A DNA stretch of 64,000 nt from an uncultured Pseudomonadota bacterium (GTDB lineage: Bacteria > Pseudomonadota > Gammaproteobacteria > Steroidobacterales > Steroidobacteraceae), in assembly GCA_902826225.1 (NCBI GenBank), contig CADEED010000004.1:22053-86052 (forward strand), read 5' to 3'. Below the pieces are notes generated by a model that saw only the letters and a program-made list of their open reading frames with translations, did not search any database and was not told the DNA's origin. The translations under genes and the position numbers were made by a program. Below are positions 43,797 through 53,700 of the stretch, piece by piece (the first letter of the stretch is position 1; the number at the start of each line of letters is the position of its first letter).

Positions 43797-44280
43797 TGAA
43801 ATGCCTTTTGGAAAGAGAGAACAGACTCGCACTGCCCGACTGGCGGGAGCGGTCATTAGCGAGGGATTTTGCGAATCGCGACACTCGCAGGGAGCATCGG
43901 GTGACTTGCGCGCTTGAGGGGGCGATGACCGCACGACCCTGAGTAAGCGGGCGCGACTATACCCATGAGCGTTCCCGAATGCCAGCCGGTGGCTTTCCGC
44001 CGTGAGAACGGCGGGATTTCGGTCACACTTGCGCCGGTCTCGGTGTCGCGTCCCTGAGCGCCGGGCGGCGAACGCATCCGTGCGGCATTGTCATCGATCC
44101 TTCACCCGTCGCCGGTGCAAGATCCCCGCGTACGCGCCATCGCTGAACAATCTGACGGCACGTCAATGGTGCGGCGCGAACAAGAACATGCACTTACGCC
44201 GTTTCACGGGATGGCACGTCGTTTGCTTTACTCCTGGCATCGCAGCTTTGAATGCTGAGTCGAACGGGTGATCCAATGGA
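43797..44280. promoter_or_regulatory. Divergent promoter region between rhlE and the LysR gene
   Basis: This 484-bp gap has no convincing gene. It holds the likely rhlE -10 (TATAGT, minus strand, 43956-43961) and the rhlE leader. A small hairpin (CCGCCGT at 43997-44003 with ACGGCGG at 44008-44014, GAGA loop) lies upstream of that box. About 180 bp before the LysR gene would include its promoter and probably its own binding site, but I could not pick a T-N11-A box with confidence. Confidence 0.45.
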
Positions 44281-45171
44281 ATGCGTACCCCCTCGCTGAA
44301 GGCCATCAAGACCTTTCAGATCGCAGCCAAACACACGAGTTTCGCGGTGGCGGCCGACGAGTTGTGCATAACGCCCTCGGCGGTGAGCCACCAGATCAAG
44401 ACGCTGGAAACGCAGCTGGGCCTGCCGCTGTTTTCGCGTACCGCGCGGGCGCTCGCGCTCACCGATGCCGGTGCGCGCTACCTCGAGCAGATAGACGATC
44501 TCTTCGTGCGTCTGGAATCGGTGACGGAACAGTTGCGCGCGCGCTTCGGCCGCGTGAGCGTGCGACTGCACGTCCCCGCGTATTTCGCGAGCGAGATGCT
44601 GCTGCCGCGACTGTCGGAGTTCTCGAAGCTGCACGACGCCGTCGACCTGCGCATCGACACGTCGGGCACGCATGGCCGCGAACACGCGGCCGAGGCGGAC
44701 ATCTCGATCGTCGTCGGCGCGGGGCCGTGGCCAGGACTGGTCGCGCACCCGCTGTTTGCGCAATCGCTCGTGCCGGCGTGCGCGCCGGAACTGCTCGCGG
44801 AGAAGCCGGTGCGCCGCCACGAGGATCTGAATGCGCACACGCTGCTCGTGCACGAGGCACGGCGCGACGACTGGGACCGCTGGGCGGCCGCCGTCGGACT
44901 GAAGAAGCTGAATCCGGCGCAGATCGTGCGCATCGATTCGATGTCCGCGGCGACGCGCGCGGCCGAGAAGAAGATAGGCATCGCGTTGCTGCCCGCGGAG
45001 CTTTCGCGGCGCAAGTTCGCCACCGGGCGCCTGGCGCGCGTGTTCGATGACGAACTGGTTACGCAGGAAGACTACACATTGCTGGTGAGGAGTGAAGACG
45101 AGAACCGTGAAGATATTCGCGCATTGTGCGAGTGGCTGGTGGGTTCCTGCCGGACGGTTGAGGAAAACTGA
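44281..45171 (+). CDS. LysR-family transcriptional regulator (GcvA-like)
   Basis: A 296-residue regulator. The N-terminal winged helix (SLKAIKTFQIAAKHTSFAVA, then ADELCITPSAVSHQIKTLE) is of the GcvA/AmpR subgroup. The rest is a two-lobe ligand-binding domain that includes SMSAATRAAEKKIGIALLPA. It presumably binds DNA as a tetramer and responds to a small molecule. No divergent metabolic operon is adjacent, so its target is unclear. The small exported protein 88 bp downstream is in the same orientation and might be its target. Confidence 0.92.
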   Translation: MRTPSLKAIKTFQIAAKHTSFAVAADELCITPSAVSHQIKTLETQLGLPLFSRTARALALTDAGARYLEQIDDLFVRLESVTEQLRARFGRVSVRLHVPAYFASEMLLPRLSEFSKLHDAVDLRIDTSGTHGREHAAEADISIVVGAGPWPGLVAHPLFAQSLVPACAPELLAEKPVRRHEDLNAHTLLVHEARRDDWDRWAAAVGLKKLNPAQIVRIDSMSAATRAAEKKIGIALLPAELSRRKFATGRLARVFDDELVTQEDYTLLVRSEDENREDIRALCEWLVGSCRTVEEN

Positions 45172-45259
45172 TGAGCCGGACGAAACATCTCGTTTGTACG
45201 TGCACGCGACGGCCAGTAGTTTGACGATCGTCAGATCCACTTTCAGCCAGGAGCACAAC

Positions 45260-45580
45260 ATGATTCGTCGAGCCTCGAAACTCATTCTTCTGTCGAGCAT
45301 CGTTGCGTTCGCGGCTCATGCGAACGCCGGTCCGTCGGTGGTCACTCCGGCGTTCGCCGCGTGCAGCAAGGCACTCGTCGAAACGCTGGCGAAGAACGAG
45401 ACGCTGCCCACCTACACGCTGAGGGCGCCGAGCGGCTTCGTGTCCGACCTCGTGGACCCGCACTCCTTCACGGTATTCGCGAAGGACACGAAGACCCAGG
45501 CCCTGCTGGCCAAGGCTTCGTGTCGCGCGACGCCGTCGGGCCAGATCCTCTCTTTCAAGGCGATTCCGCTGAAGTCCTGA
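45260..45580 (+). CDS. Small hypothetical exported protein
   Basis: A 106-residue protein with a signal peptide (MIRRASKLILLSSIVAFAAH, cut near ANA). The mature part has two Cys (residues about 34 and 94) likely to pair, and reads as a compact alpha/beta domain (VTPAFAACSKALVETL; SFTVFAKDTKTQALLAKASC). I do not recognise the family. The ribosome site CCAGGAG lies 6 to 7 bases before the ATG. It is followed by a large hairpin. Confidence 0.68.
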   Translation: MIRRASKLILLSSIVAFAAHANAGPSVVTPAFAACSKALVETLAKNETLPTYTLRAPSGFVSDLVDPHSFTVFAKDTKTQALLAKASCRATPSGQILSFKAIPLKS

Positions 45581-45624
45581 TCCACGACAGAGGTACTAAC
45601 TATCGCAGCTGAGTACGGCGAGGC

Positions 45625-45671
45625 GCGGACACCGGTCCCCTATCCCCCCTCTTTGGGGATCCGGTGTCCGC
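45625..45671. repeat. Large imperfect inverted repeat
   Basis: GCGGACACCGG (45625-45635) pairs with CCGGTGTCCGC (45661-45671), and TCCCC (45636-45640) with GGGGA (45655-45659), with one unpaired T. The loop is 14 bases of mostly pyrimidine. No T-run follows on either side. It could end the transcript of the small exported protein or be a REP-like element; it ends 16 bp before the -10 of the next gene. Confidence 0.6.
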
Positions 45672-45687
45672 CTCTCGACCCGGCCGC

Positions 45688-45693
45688 TAGAAT
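45688..45693 (+). promoter_or_regulatory. Probable -10 box of the glycosyltransferase gene (leaderless)
   Basis: TAGAAT, again within GCTAGAAT, lies 6 bases before the GTG start at 45700. Confidence 0.5.
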
Positions 45694-45699
45694 GGCCGG

Positions 45700-46842
45700 G
45701 TGAAACGACCCAGACGACTCCTCATCCTCAGCGTGTCGGCCGGCGCCGGACACGTCCGTGCCGCCCAGGCGCTCGAAGCCGCGGCCCGCGTCGCGAGCCC
45801 CACGCTCGACCCCACTCATATCGATCTGCTGACGCTGGTTCCGAAGGAATTCCGGGCGCTCTACGGCCGTCAGTACATCAAGCTCGTCGACAAACTGCCG
45901 CAGCTGTGGTCATACCTGTATGCGAAGTCGGACCGGCCCACGCGCGACAGCTTCATCGGCAGCCTCAAACGCGCCGCGGAAAAACTCAACACGCGCAAGC
46001 TGTTCGCCGAGATCGACCGGCTCGAACCCGACGCGATCCTGTGCACGCACTTCCTGCCCGCGGAGTTGCTCTCGCGGCGCAAAGCGCGGGCCGGCAGGCA
46101 GGGGCGGGCGCTTCCCCCCGTTTGGGTCCAGGTCACCGATTTCGACGTGCACGCCTTGTGGGTACACCCCCACATCGACCGCTACTGCGTGGCGAACGAC
46201 GAAGTCGCCTTCCGGCTCGCGGACCGGGGAGTGCCGCGCGAGCGGATATCGGTCACCGGCATCCCGGTCGGGCCGCAATTCTCGGCACCGCTCGAGCGCG
46301 CCGCCTGCGCGGCGGAACTCGGGATCGCGCCGGAGAAGTTCACCGTGCTCATGATGGCGGGCGGGGCCGGCGTCGGGTCGCTCGACGAACTCGCGGCACG
46401 TCTGCTGCGCCTGCCGAACGACCTGCAGCTGGTGGCGCTCGCCGGACGCAACGCGGAGTTGCTGGAACGGCTGCAGTTTCTCGCGCGCACCCATCCCGGC
46501 CGGCTGTTCCCTGTCGGGTTCACCACGACGGTCGAGCGCGTGATGACCGCCGCCGATCTCGTCGTCACCAAGCCCGGTGGCCTCTCGGTCTCGGAATGCC
46601 TGGCGAAGGGCAAGCCGATGCTGCTCGTCTCGCCCATCCCCGGCCAGGAGGAACGCAACGCCGACTATCTACTCGAGGCCGGCGCCGCCATCAAGGCGGT
46701 CGACGCGGCGACGCTGGAGTTCAAGCTTGCGGTCCTGCTGTCTGACCCCGCGCGGCGCCTGCGGATGGGTGAAATGGCGCACGGAATCGCCCGGCCGCAC
46801 GCCGCGCGAGACGTCATCGCGCTATTGTCGGCGCCGCCATGA
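45700..46842 (+). CDS. MGDG-synthase-like (GT28) lipid glycosyltransferase
   Basis: A 380-residue glycosyltransferase. LLILSVSAGAGHVRAAQALE is the N-terminal signature of the diacylglycerol galactosyl/glucosyl-transferase family, and VVTKPGGLSVSECLAKGKPM is the C-terminal nucleotide-sugar site shared with MurG. It should transfer a sugar to a membrane lipid at the inner face of the inner membrane. The start is GTG. Its final 4 bases overlap the exported phosphatase gene, so the two are coupled; phosphate-saving glycolipid synthesis is a possible context, but inferred. Confidence 0.87.
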   Translation: MKRPRRLLILSVSAGAGHVRAAQALEAAARVASPTLDPTHIDLLTLVPKEFRALYGRQYIKLVDKLPQLWSYLYAKSDRPTRDSFIGSLKRAAEKLNTRKLFAEIDRLEPDAILCTHFLPAELLSRRKARAGRQGRALPPVWVQVTDFDVHALWVHPHIDRYCVANDEVAFRLADRGVPRERISVTGIPVGPQFSAPLERAACAAELGIAPEKFTVLMMAGGAGVGSLDELAARLLRLPNDLQLVALAGRNAELLERLQFLARTHPGRLFPVGFTTTVERVMTAADLVVTKPGGLSVSECLAKGKPMLLVSPIPGQEERNADYLLEAGAAIKAVDAATLEFKLAVLLSDPARRLRMGEMAHGIARPHAARDVIALLSAPP

Positions 46843-47450
46843 AGCGCCTCATCGTCCTCGCCCTGGGTCTCGTCGCCGCCTGTGCCGCGGCGGAGAATTC
46901 GGTGCAGCCGCCGCGCCCCGCGCACTGGGCACAGCCCATCGCGCTGGAAGGCGTACCGAATCTCCACCGCATCACCCCGACGCTCTATCGCAGCGAGCAG
47001 CCGACCGCGCTCGGCATGAAGAATCTCGAGAAACTCGGCGTCCGAACGATCATCAACCTGCGCGCGTTCAACGACGACGAAAAGGAGGCGCGCGGCACGA
47101 ACCTGCGCACCGAGCGCACGAAGATCCTGACCTGGCGTGTCGACGACCGGCACGTCATCGAAGTGCTGCGGATGCTGCGCAACCCGGGGAACGGCCCGTT
47201 CCTCATCCACTGCCAGCACGGGGCGGATCGCACCGGGCTCATTACCGCGATGTATCGCATGCTGGAGCAGGACTGGAGCGCCGACGATGCGCTGCGGGAA
47301 CTGACCGAGGGCGGATACGGCTACCACTCGATGTGGCGCAACATCCCGCGCTATCTGCGCTCGGCGGACGTCGACAAGCTGCGCGCCGCCATCGCCGATT
47401 CGACGGACGTCTCGTCCACGGGCTCGACGCGCACCGTCACCGACAATTGA
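46839..47450 (+). CDS. Exported dual-specificity/tyrosine phosphatase
   Basis: A 203-residue phosphatase of the cysteine-dependent type. The P-loop FLIHCQHGADRTG has C125 and R131. LYRSEQPTALGMKNLEKLGVRTIINLR is the usual N-terminal region (shown by its marks YRSEQPTA and GVRTIINLR). A signal peptide (LIVLALGLVAAC) may be a lipoprotein type, with Cys15 as a candidate anchor. It would act outside the cytoplasm on phospho-sugars, phospholipids or proteins. It is coupled to the glycosyltransferase gene. Its last 100 bases overlap the 3' end of the transglutaminase gene on the other strand. Confidence 0.87.
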   Translation: MKRLIVLALGLVAACAAAENSVQPPRPAHWAQPIALEGVPNLHRITPTLYRSEQPTALGMKNLEKLGVRTIINLRAFNDDEKEARGTNLRTERTKILTWRVDDRHVIEVLRMLRNPGNGPFLIHCQHGADRTGLITAMYRMLEQDWSADDALRELTEGGYGYHSMWRNIPRYLRSADVDKLRAAIADSTDVSSTGSTRTVTDN

Positions 47451-48307
47451 TGCTCGGCGCCGCCCAGGATCACGCCGCGCAAGGGCGACACGTCCCCGAA
47501 GTCGCGTCCCCACGCCACCGCCACGTGATCGGTACCGGCGAAGCAGCCGTTCGTGGGGTCGAACTCGATCCAGCCGTACGGCGGGCTCCACACCGCCACC
47601 CACGCATGCGATGCGGCATCTCCGACCAGCTTCTTCTCGCCGCCGGCCGAGGCCACGTTCGTGCGTAGATAGCCGCTCACGTAGCGGGCGGGAAGCCCGC
47701 GTGAGCGCAGGCAAGAGATCATGAGATGCGCGAAGTCCTGGCAGACGCCGCGACGCTTCTCGAGCACCTCGGTGACCGGCGTGCTGATCGTGGTCTCGCC
47801 GGGCGCATAGACGATCTCCTTGTGCAGCTTTTCCGTCAGCCGCTCCGCGCACACCAGGATCGGCTGCCCGGCCGCGAAACAGTCGTGCGCGTAGTCGGTG
47901 AACGACTGCTTGAGCCGGACGTGCGGCGACTCGTGCCGGAACCGCGCGGCATCCAGCTGGTCGCGCGACGGCCACGCGCCGCGGTAGGCGAATTCTTCGC
48001 CGACTTTCTCCCAGGCCTCGGTGGTGTCCGCGTTCACCGCCGGCCGCGGATGCACTTCGATTTCCATGCGCGAAACCACCGCGAGCTCGCGATGCGGCTG
48101 CGCGAGCTCGACGCGGACGAGCGGGTTGCCGAAGGCATCGAACTCGTTCACGCGGCGGTGGTTCTCCGGGCAGATCTCGATGTCGTGTTCCAGGCATTCC
48201 TGGTAGGGCGCGGGGCGCGGCACCAGGTGCAGCAGGTGGTGCGAATGCACGACGTCCGCAGCGTACGTGTAGCGCGTCTCGTGGCGGATGCGGTACTTGC
48301 GTTTCAT
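47351..48307 (-). CDS. Transglutaminase-fold protein (with N-terminal Bact_transglu_N)
   Basis: A 318-residue cytoplasmic protein. Residues about 3-80 are the beta domain typical of this group. The papain-like core has C189 (RGVCQDFAHLM), H234 (ASHAWVAVW) and D250 (GWIEFDPTNG). It could be a peptidase, amidase or cross-linking enzyme. It ends the minus-strand operon: its ATG overlaps the stop of the ATP-grasp/alpha-E gene by 4 bp. This trio of folds recurs in a predicted peptide-modification neighbourhood. Confidence 0.9.
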   Translation of the reverse strand: MKRKYRIRHETRYTYAADVVHSHHLLHLVPRPAPYQECLEHDIEICPENHRRVNEFDAFGNPLVRVELAQPHRELAVVSRMEIEVHPRPAVNADTTEAWEKVGEEFAYRGAWPSRDQLDAARFRHESPHVRLKQSFTDYAHDCFAAGQPILVCAERLTEKLHKEIVYAPGETTISTPVTEVLEKRRGVCQDFAHLMISCLRSRGLPARYVSGYLRTNVASAGGEKKLVGDAASHAWVAVWSPPYGWIEFDPTNGCFAGTDHVAVAWGRDFGDVSPLRGVILGGAEHQLSVTVRVEPVDETSVESAMAARSLSTSAERR

Positions 48308-50751
48308 GTCGCGAGCGCTTGCGCGTCGGAATCGATGAGCGCGAAGTATCGCCGGGACAGCCGGTCCGAGAGCTCGCCAGACTTGTCGAGCAGTTCGCCG
48401 AGTTCGCGCGCCAGGCCGGCGCGTTCGCCCTCGCCCACCGGGCCCGCGGCATCGAGCCGCTCGGCCGCGCCCTGCGGCAGCATCGGCACATCGGGCACGC
48501 CGCGCTCGCGCTCGCCCTGGAGCGAACGGGCCAGGTCATCCAGGTCGCGGTCGATCGAGCGGCGCAGGAACACGAGCGCCATCGGGTGTCCGTCGTCGTA
48601 CAGCAGCAGGTTCAGCATCTGCGACAGCCGCGGCGCGCCGATGTAGCGCGCGCGGTAGATGGGCGTGCTGTCGCAGACGTCGAGCAGCCATTCCACGGTT
48701 TCGGGGCGCGTCGCATGCCTGCTCGTGAGCTGGCTCACGAGGATGCGCGCGATGAACTGCAGGCGCTCGATGCGCCGCCCGAGCCGCATCACGCGCCAGC
48801 CCTCGTCGTGCATCATGTCTTCCTCGGAGAAGCCGGTGAGCGCGGCCAGAGAGAGCAAGGCGCGCTCGTAGATCTCGCGGCTGCTCCCGCGCGTCGCGGG
48901 CGCCTCCTGCATCTGGCGCTGCAGGCCGACGACGCCGCGCCAGTACCGCGCGGAGAGCCGGTTGCGCGACTGCGCGGCGCACCACGCCAGGTGCTTCACG
49001 TCGGCGTGCAGTCCCTGGTCGCCGGTGCGCAGAGCGTCGAGCACGTCGCCATCCGGCGCGACGGCGCCCAGGTCGCGGCAGGTCTGACGCGCGTGGGCCC
49101 ACACGCGTGCGTCGCTGCGGCCGGCGAGCGTGCGCAGCAGCAGGCGTGCGTTGTTCTCGCAGCGCACGGTATAGCGGCCCAGCCAGTAGAGGTTCTCGAC
49201 GAGACGCGAGGGAATGTAGTCCTGGCGCTGGTTCGCGGACCATTTTCCCGTGGGCATCGGGAATTCCTCGCCCGCGTCCTGCCGCGCCTCGGGCGCCAGC
49301 ACCCAGATGTCCTTGGCACCGCCGCCGCGCTGCGTCGACACGACGTCGGCGGCCGCTTCGTTCGCGACTCGCGCGAGGCCTCCCGGCATCACCTGCACGC
49401 CCGCCGGGGTCACGACGGCGTACACGCGGATCGTGAGCGCGCGCGCGTCGAGCTCCGACGACGACGCGGATTTCCACACGGGCGCCTGTGAAAGACGCAC
49501 GTGTTCCTGCGCCACGTAGGCGTAGGGTCGATTGCGCAATCGCTCGATCAGCTCGTCGCGGCGGACACCGGTGAAGTCGCGGCCGAACATCGGTTCGAAG
49601 CGCTGGTTCGGATACGTCGGCTTGATGACGAGCCGGTCGAGGTTGGACAGCACGTATTCGAGCGCCGGCTTCTCGCCGAGCCACCACGTGGCGACTTCCG
49701 GCAGGAGCAGTCTCTCGCCGATGAGACGCTCGGAGATCGGCGGCAGGAAGCCGAGCCATGCGGCGGATTCGATGACGCCCGTGCCGAGCGCGTTCGAGAG
49801 CACGACGCGGCCCGCGCGCAGGCTGCCCAGCAGCCCGGGAATTCCGAGCGCGGAATCGCCACGCAGTTCGAGCGGGTCGCAGAAATCGTCGTCGAGGCGG
49901 CGCAGGATCGCGTGCACCCGGCGCAGGCCGCCGAGTGTCTTCAGGAACACCGTGTCGCCGCGCACCGTGAGGTCGTGGCCCTCGACGAGCGGCATGCCGA
50001 GCTGGCGCGCGAGATAGGCGTGCTCGAAATAGGTCTCGTTGTAGGGCCCGGGCGTGAGGATCACCGCGAGGGGCGCTTCGTCGCCGGCGTAGCCGAGCAT
50101 GAGCGAGCGCAGCGCGCCGAAGAACCCGCGCGTGCGCCGCACCGACAGTTCGGGGATCGTCTCGGGATGCACCTGCTCGAGGATCTCGCGGTTCTCGAGC
50201 GCGTAGCCCGCGCCCGACGGCGCCTGCGTGCGGTCCGCGAGCAGCCACCAGCGGCCGTCCGGCGCACGCGCGAGGTCGGCGGCGTAGACGTGCAGCCACT
50301 GGCCATCGACCGGCCGCAGACCATGGCAGGGCCAAAGATAGTTAGGGTGTCCGAACGGCAGCTCCGCGGGGATGTGCCCCTCGGCCAGCAGTCGTTGCGG
50401 ACCGTACAGATCCGCCAGCAGCGCGTTCAGCAGGCGTGCCCGTTGCGCGACGCCCGCCTCGATGGTCTGCCACTCGGTGGCCGGCAGCACGAACGGCAGC
50501 GGGTCGAGCGCCCACGGCCGGTCCGCGCCCTGCGGATCGGCATAGACGTTGTAGGTGACCCCGTTCTCGACGATGAGGCGGCGCGTGAGCTCGAGCGAGC
50601 GCCGGACCGCGTCGGGAGATTCGTGGAGCCGCAGGCGCGAGAAGAGCTCGCGCCAGTGCGGGCGCATCCCGCCCTGCCCGTCGTTCAGCTCGTCGTAGCG
50701 GCGCAGGTCGTCCGGCTCGAGGACTGCGCGCATTTCTTCAGCGTCCCCCAC
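48304..50751 (-). CDS. Fused circularly permuted ATP-grasp and alpha-E protein
   Basis: An 815-residue fusion. Residues about 1-490 are a circularly permuted ATP-grasp (DUF404/DUF407 type): WALDPLPFVLPATEWQTIEAG, LILTPGPYNETYFEHAYLA-like sequence at about 240, and LVIKPTYPNQRFEP. Residues about 505-810 are the all-helical alpha-E domain (DUF403), beginning SRLVENLYWLGRYTVRCENNARLL. ATP-grasp enzymes join a carboxylate to an amine through an acylphosphate. The same two domains occur as separate proteins at 54255 and 55707. The start is uncertain: GTG at 50751 or ATG at 50733. It sits between two transglutaminase-fold genes. Confidence 0.9.
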   Translation of the reverse strand: MGDAEEMRAVLEPDDLRRYDELNDGQGGMRPHWRELFSRLRLHESPDAVRRSLELTRRLIVENGVTYNVYADPQGADRPWALDPLPFVLPATEWQTIEAGVAQRARLLNALLADLYGPQRLLAEGHIPAELPFGHPNYLWPCHGLRPVDGQWLHVYAADLARAPDGRWWLLADRTQAPSGAGYALENREILEQVHPETIPELSVRRTRGFFGALRSLMLGYAGDEAPLAVILTPGPYNETYFEHAYLARQLGMPLVEGHDLTVRGDTVFLKTLGGLRRVHAILRRLDDDFCDPLELRGDSALGIPGLLGSLRAGRVVLSNALGTGVIESAAWLGFLPPISERLIGERLLLPEVATWWLGEKPALEYVLSNLDRLVIKPTYPNQRFEPMFGRDFTGVRRDELIERLRNRPYAYVAQEHVRLSQAPVWKSASSSELDARALTIRVYAVVTPAGVQVMPGGLARVANEAAADVVSTQRGGGAKDIWVLAPEARQDAGEEFPMPTGKWSANQRQDYIPSRLVENLYWLGRYTVRCENNARLLLRTLAGRSDARVWAHARQTCRDLGAVAPDGDVLDALRTGDQGLHADVKHLAWCAAQSRNRLSARYWRGVVGLQRQMQEAPATRGSSREIYERALLSLAALTGFSEEDMMHDEGWRVMRLGRRIERLQFIARILVSQLTSRHATRPETVEWLLDVCDSTPIYRARYIGAPRLSQMLNLLLYDDGHPMALVFLRRSIDRDLDDLARSLQGERERGVPDVPMLPQGAAERLDAAGPVGEGERAGLARELGELLDKSGELSDRLSRRYFALIDSDAQALAT

Positions 50752-50754
50752 CCA

Positions 50755-53700
50755 TCAGACTTTACGCAGGTCGAGCGTGAACGGGAATTCCGGATTGATG
50801 GACTCGGGCGGCACTGAGACTTTGTTCGGCGTGTGCCCCATTCTGACAAATCGCGCGAGCCGCCGGCTCTCCGACTCGAAGGCATTCACGGGGAACGTGT
50901 CGTAGCTGCGGCCGCCGGGATGCGCCACGTGGTACTGCGCGCCGCCCATCGAGCGGCCCATCCACGTATCGAGCAGATCGAACGTGAGCGGCGCGTGGGA
51001 GTTGAGCAGCGGATGCAGCGCGGACGGCGGCTGCCATGCCTTGTATCGGACGCCGGCGACGAACTCGCCCACCGTGCCCGTCGGCCGCAGCGGGATGCAC
51101 CGCCCGTTGCAGGTGAGCGTGTACCGGTCCAGCGCGAGGCCCGTGACTTTCACCTGCAGGCGCTCGACCGAGGAATCCACGTAGCGCACGGCGCCGCCGG
51201 CCGCGCCCTCCTCGCCCATCACGTGCCAGGGCTCGAGCGCCTGCCGCAGCTCGACCTCGGCGCCGGAGACGGCGAAATCGCCGTACTTCGGGAAGCGGAA
51301 TTCGAGATGCGGCGCGAACCACTCCGTCTTCAGTGGAAAGCCCGCGCCGTTCTGCTCCGCGACGACGTCGCGCAGATCCTGCTCGATGAAGTACGGCAGC
51401 ATGAACCGGTCGTGCAGCTCGGTGCCCCAGCGCGCCAGGCGCGCGGGCACATAAGGATCGCGCCAGAACCTGGCGATCAACGAGCGCAGCATGAGCTGCT
51501 GCGTGAGGCTCATGCGCTCGTGCGGCGGCATCTCGAACGCGCGCATCTCGAGCAGCCCGAGGCGACCCGTGTTCCCGTCGGGCGAGAACATCTTGTCGAT
51601 GCAGAACTCCGAGCGGTGCGTGTTGCCCGTGGAGTCGATCAGCAAGTTGCGGAACAGCCGGTCGACGACCCAGGGTGGGGTGTTCTGGCCCTGCGGCGGC
51701 AGTTGCCTGAAGGCGAGTTCGAGCTCGTACAGCGAATCGTTACGCGCTTCGTCCACGCGCGGCGCCTGCGACGTCGGACCGACGAACAACCCGCTGAACA
51801 GATAGGACAACGCGGGATGGTTGTGCCAGTAGGCCAGCAGGCTGCGCAGCAGGTCCGGCCGCCGCAGGAACGGCGAATCCGCGGGAGTCGCGCCGCCGAG
51901 CACGAAGTGATTGCCGCCTCCGGTTCCCGTGTGGCGGCCGTCGAGCATGAATTTCTCGGTGGTCAGTCGGCCCTGGCGCGCGACCTCGTACAGATGAGTC
52001 GTGCGCTCGACGAGTTCGTCCCAGCTCGACGACGGGTGGATGTTGACCTCGATCACGCCCGGATCCGGCGTGACACGGAAACTGTGGAGCCGCGGGTCCT
52101 TCGGCGGCTCGTAACCCTCGAGCACGACGGGCGTGCCCAGCTCCTCCGCCGTCGCCTCGATCGCGGTGACGAGTTCGAGATAGTGCTCGAGCTCGTGTGT
52201 CGGCGGCATGAACAGATAGAGCGTGCCGTTGCGCGGCTCCGCGCACAGCGCGGTACGCGTGAGCTCCGCCTTCGATTTCAGGAACGCGGGTGGCTGCAGC
52301 GGCGCCACGATGCCTTCACGCGGGCGCGCCACCTTGCGCATGCCGGGCTCGCCGCCGGCAGGATCGCCGTCGCGCGGATCGCCGAAGAACTGCCGGCGGA
52401 TATCGGCCGCGCGCGGCAGCGGCCGCGGCGGCGCCATCGGATCCGGCTCGTGGACGTACGGATACTCCGACTTCGAGACCCACGGCTGCGAATCGAGAGG
52501 CAAGCGATAACCGATCGGTGAATCGCCCGGCACCAGGTAGCAGCGCTCGCGCCGCAGGAACCACGGGCCGGTGCGCCAGCTCGACGAGCCGGGATCGCGC
52601 GTGATCGGCAACACGTGGCCGATCACGGTGTCGAGGCCCTGCTCGAAGATCTTCGCGAGGCGCGCTCGCTCGAGCGGATCCTCCAGCCTGGAATCGAACG
52701 GGTCGACGTTCGACGGCAGGCGGCGCTCGCGCCACAGGTAGTAGAACGCATCTTCGTACGCCGCGAAAAGATGCTCGCGCGCGAGGCCCAATCGGCCGGC
52801 GACGCTCGCGAGAAACGCGCCCGCCAGACCGGCGTCGACACCACGGCCGGGTCTCTCGTCGTCGAGCAGCGCGGGGTTCTGCCAGATCGGCTCGCCGTCG
52901 CGGCGCCAGAAGCAGTTGAGCGACCAGCGCGGCAGTTGCTCCCCCGGGTACCACTTGCCCTGGCCGAAGTGCGCGAGTCCCGTGGGCGCATATCTCTGCC
53001 TGAGACGATTGTAGAGATCGACCGCGAGCCGCCGCTTGTTCGGCCCCATCGCCGTCGTATTCCACTCGGCGCCGTCCGGGTCGTCGATGCTCACGAAGGT
53101 CGGCTCGCCGCCCATCGTGAGCCGCACGTCGCCCGCGAGCAGCTGCGCGTCGATCTGGTGTCCGAGCTTCTCGATCTCGGACCACTGTTCTTCCGCGTAA
53201 GGCTTCGTGACGCGCGGGGCTTCCCAGACGCGTTCCACTTTCATGTGATGCGCGAACTCCACCTCGGCCTTCTCGACGGCACCGGTCACGGGGGCCGCGG
53301 CCACCGGTTCCGGCGTGCAGGCGAGCGGGATGTGGCCCTCGCCGGCGAGCAGCCCGGAGGTCGGGTCGAGACCGATCCAGCCGGCGCCGGGTAGATAGAC
53401 CTCGCACCAGGCGTGCAGATCGGTGAAATCCTTCTCCGGACCCGAAGGACCGTCGAGGGATTTCATGTCCGCCGTGAGCTGGATGAGATAGCCGGACACG
53501 AAGCGCGCGGCGAGTCCGAGGTGCCGCATGAGCTGCACGAGCAACCAGGCGGAGTCGCGGCACGAGCCGGACTTGCGCAGCAGCGTGAGCTCGGGCGTCT
53601 GCACGCCGGGCTCCATGCGGATGAGGTACTTGATGTCGCGCGACAGCTTGAGGTTGAGCTCCACCAGCCAGTCGATCGTGCGCTTGCGCTCGCGCGGAAT

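Noticed and set aside
43997..44014. Hairpin CCGCCGT-GAGA-ACGGCGG considered as a terminator
   Set aside because: It has no T-run, and lies upstream of both divergent genes, so it ends no known transcript.
49501..50817. 438-codon open frame opposite the ATP-grasp/alpha-E fusion
   Set aside because: Antisense shadow; composition dominated by Arg, Ala and Glu, no motif.
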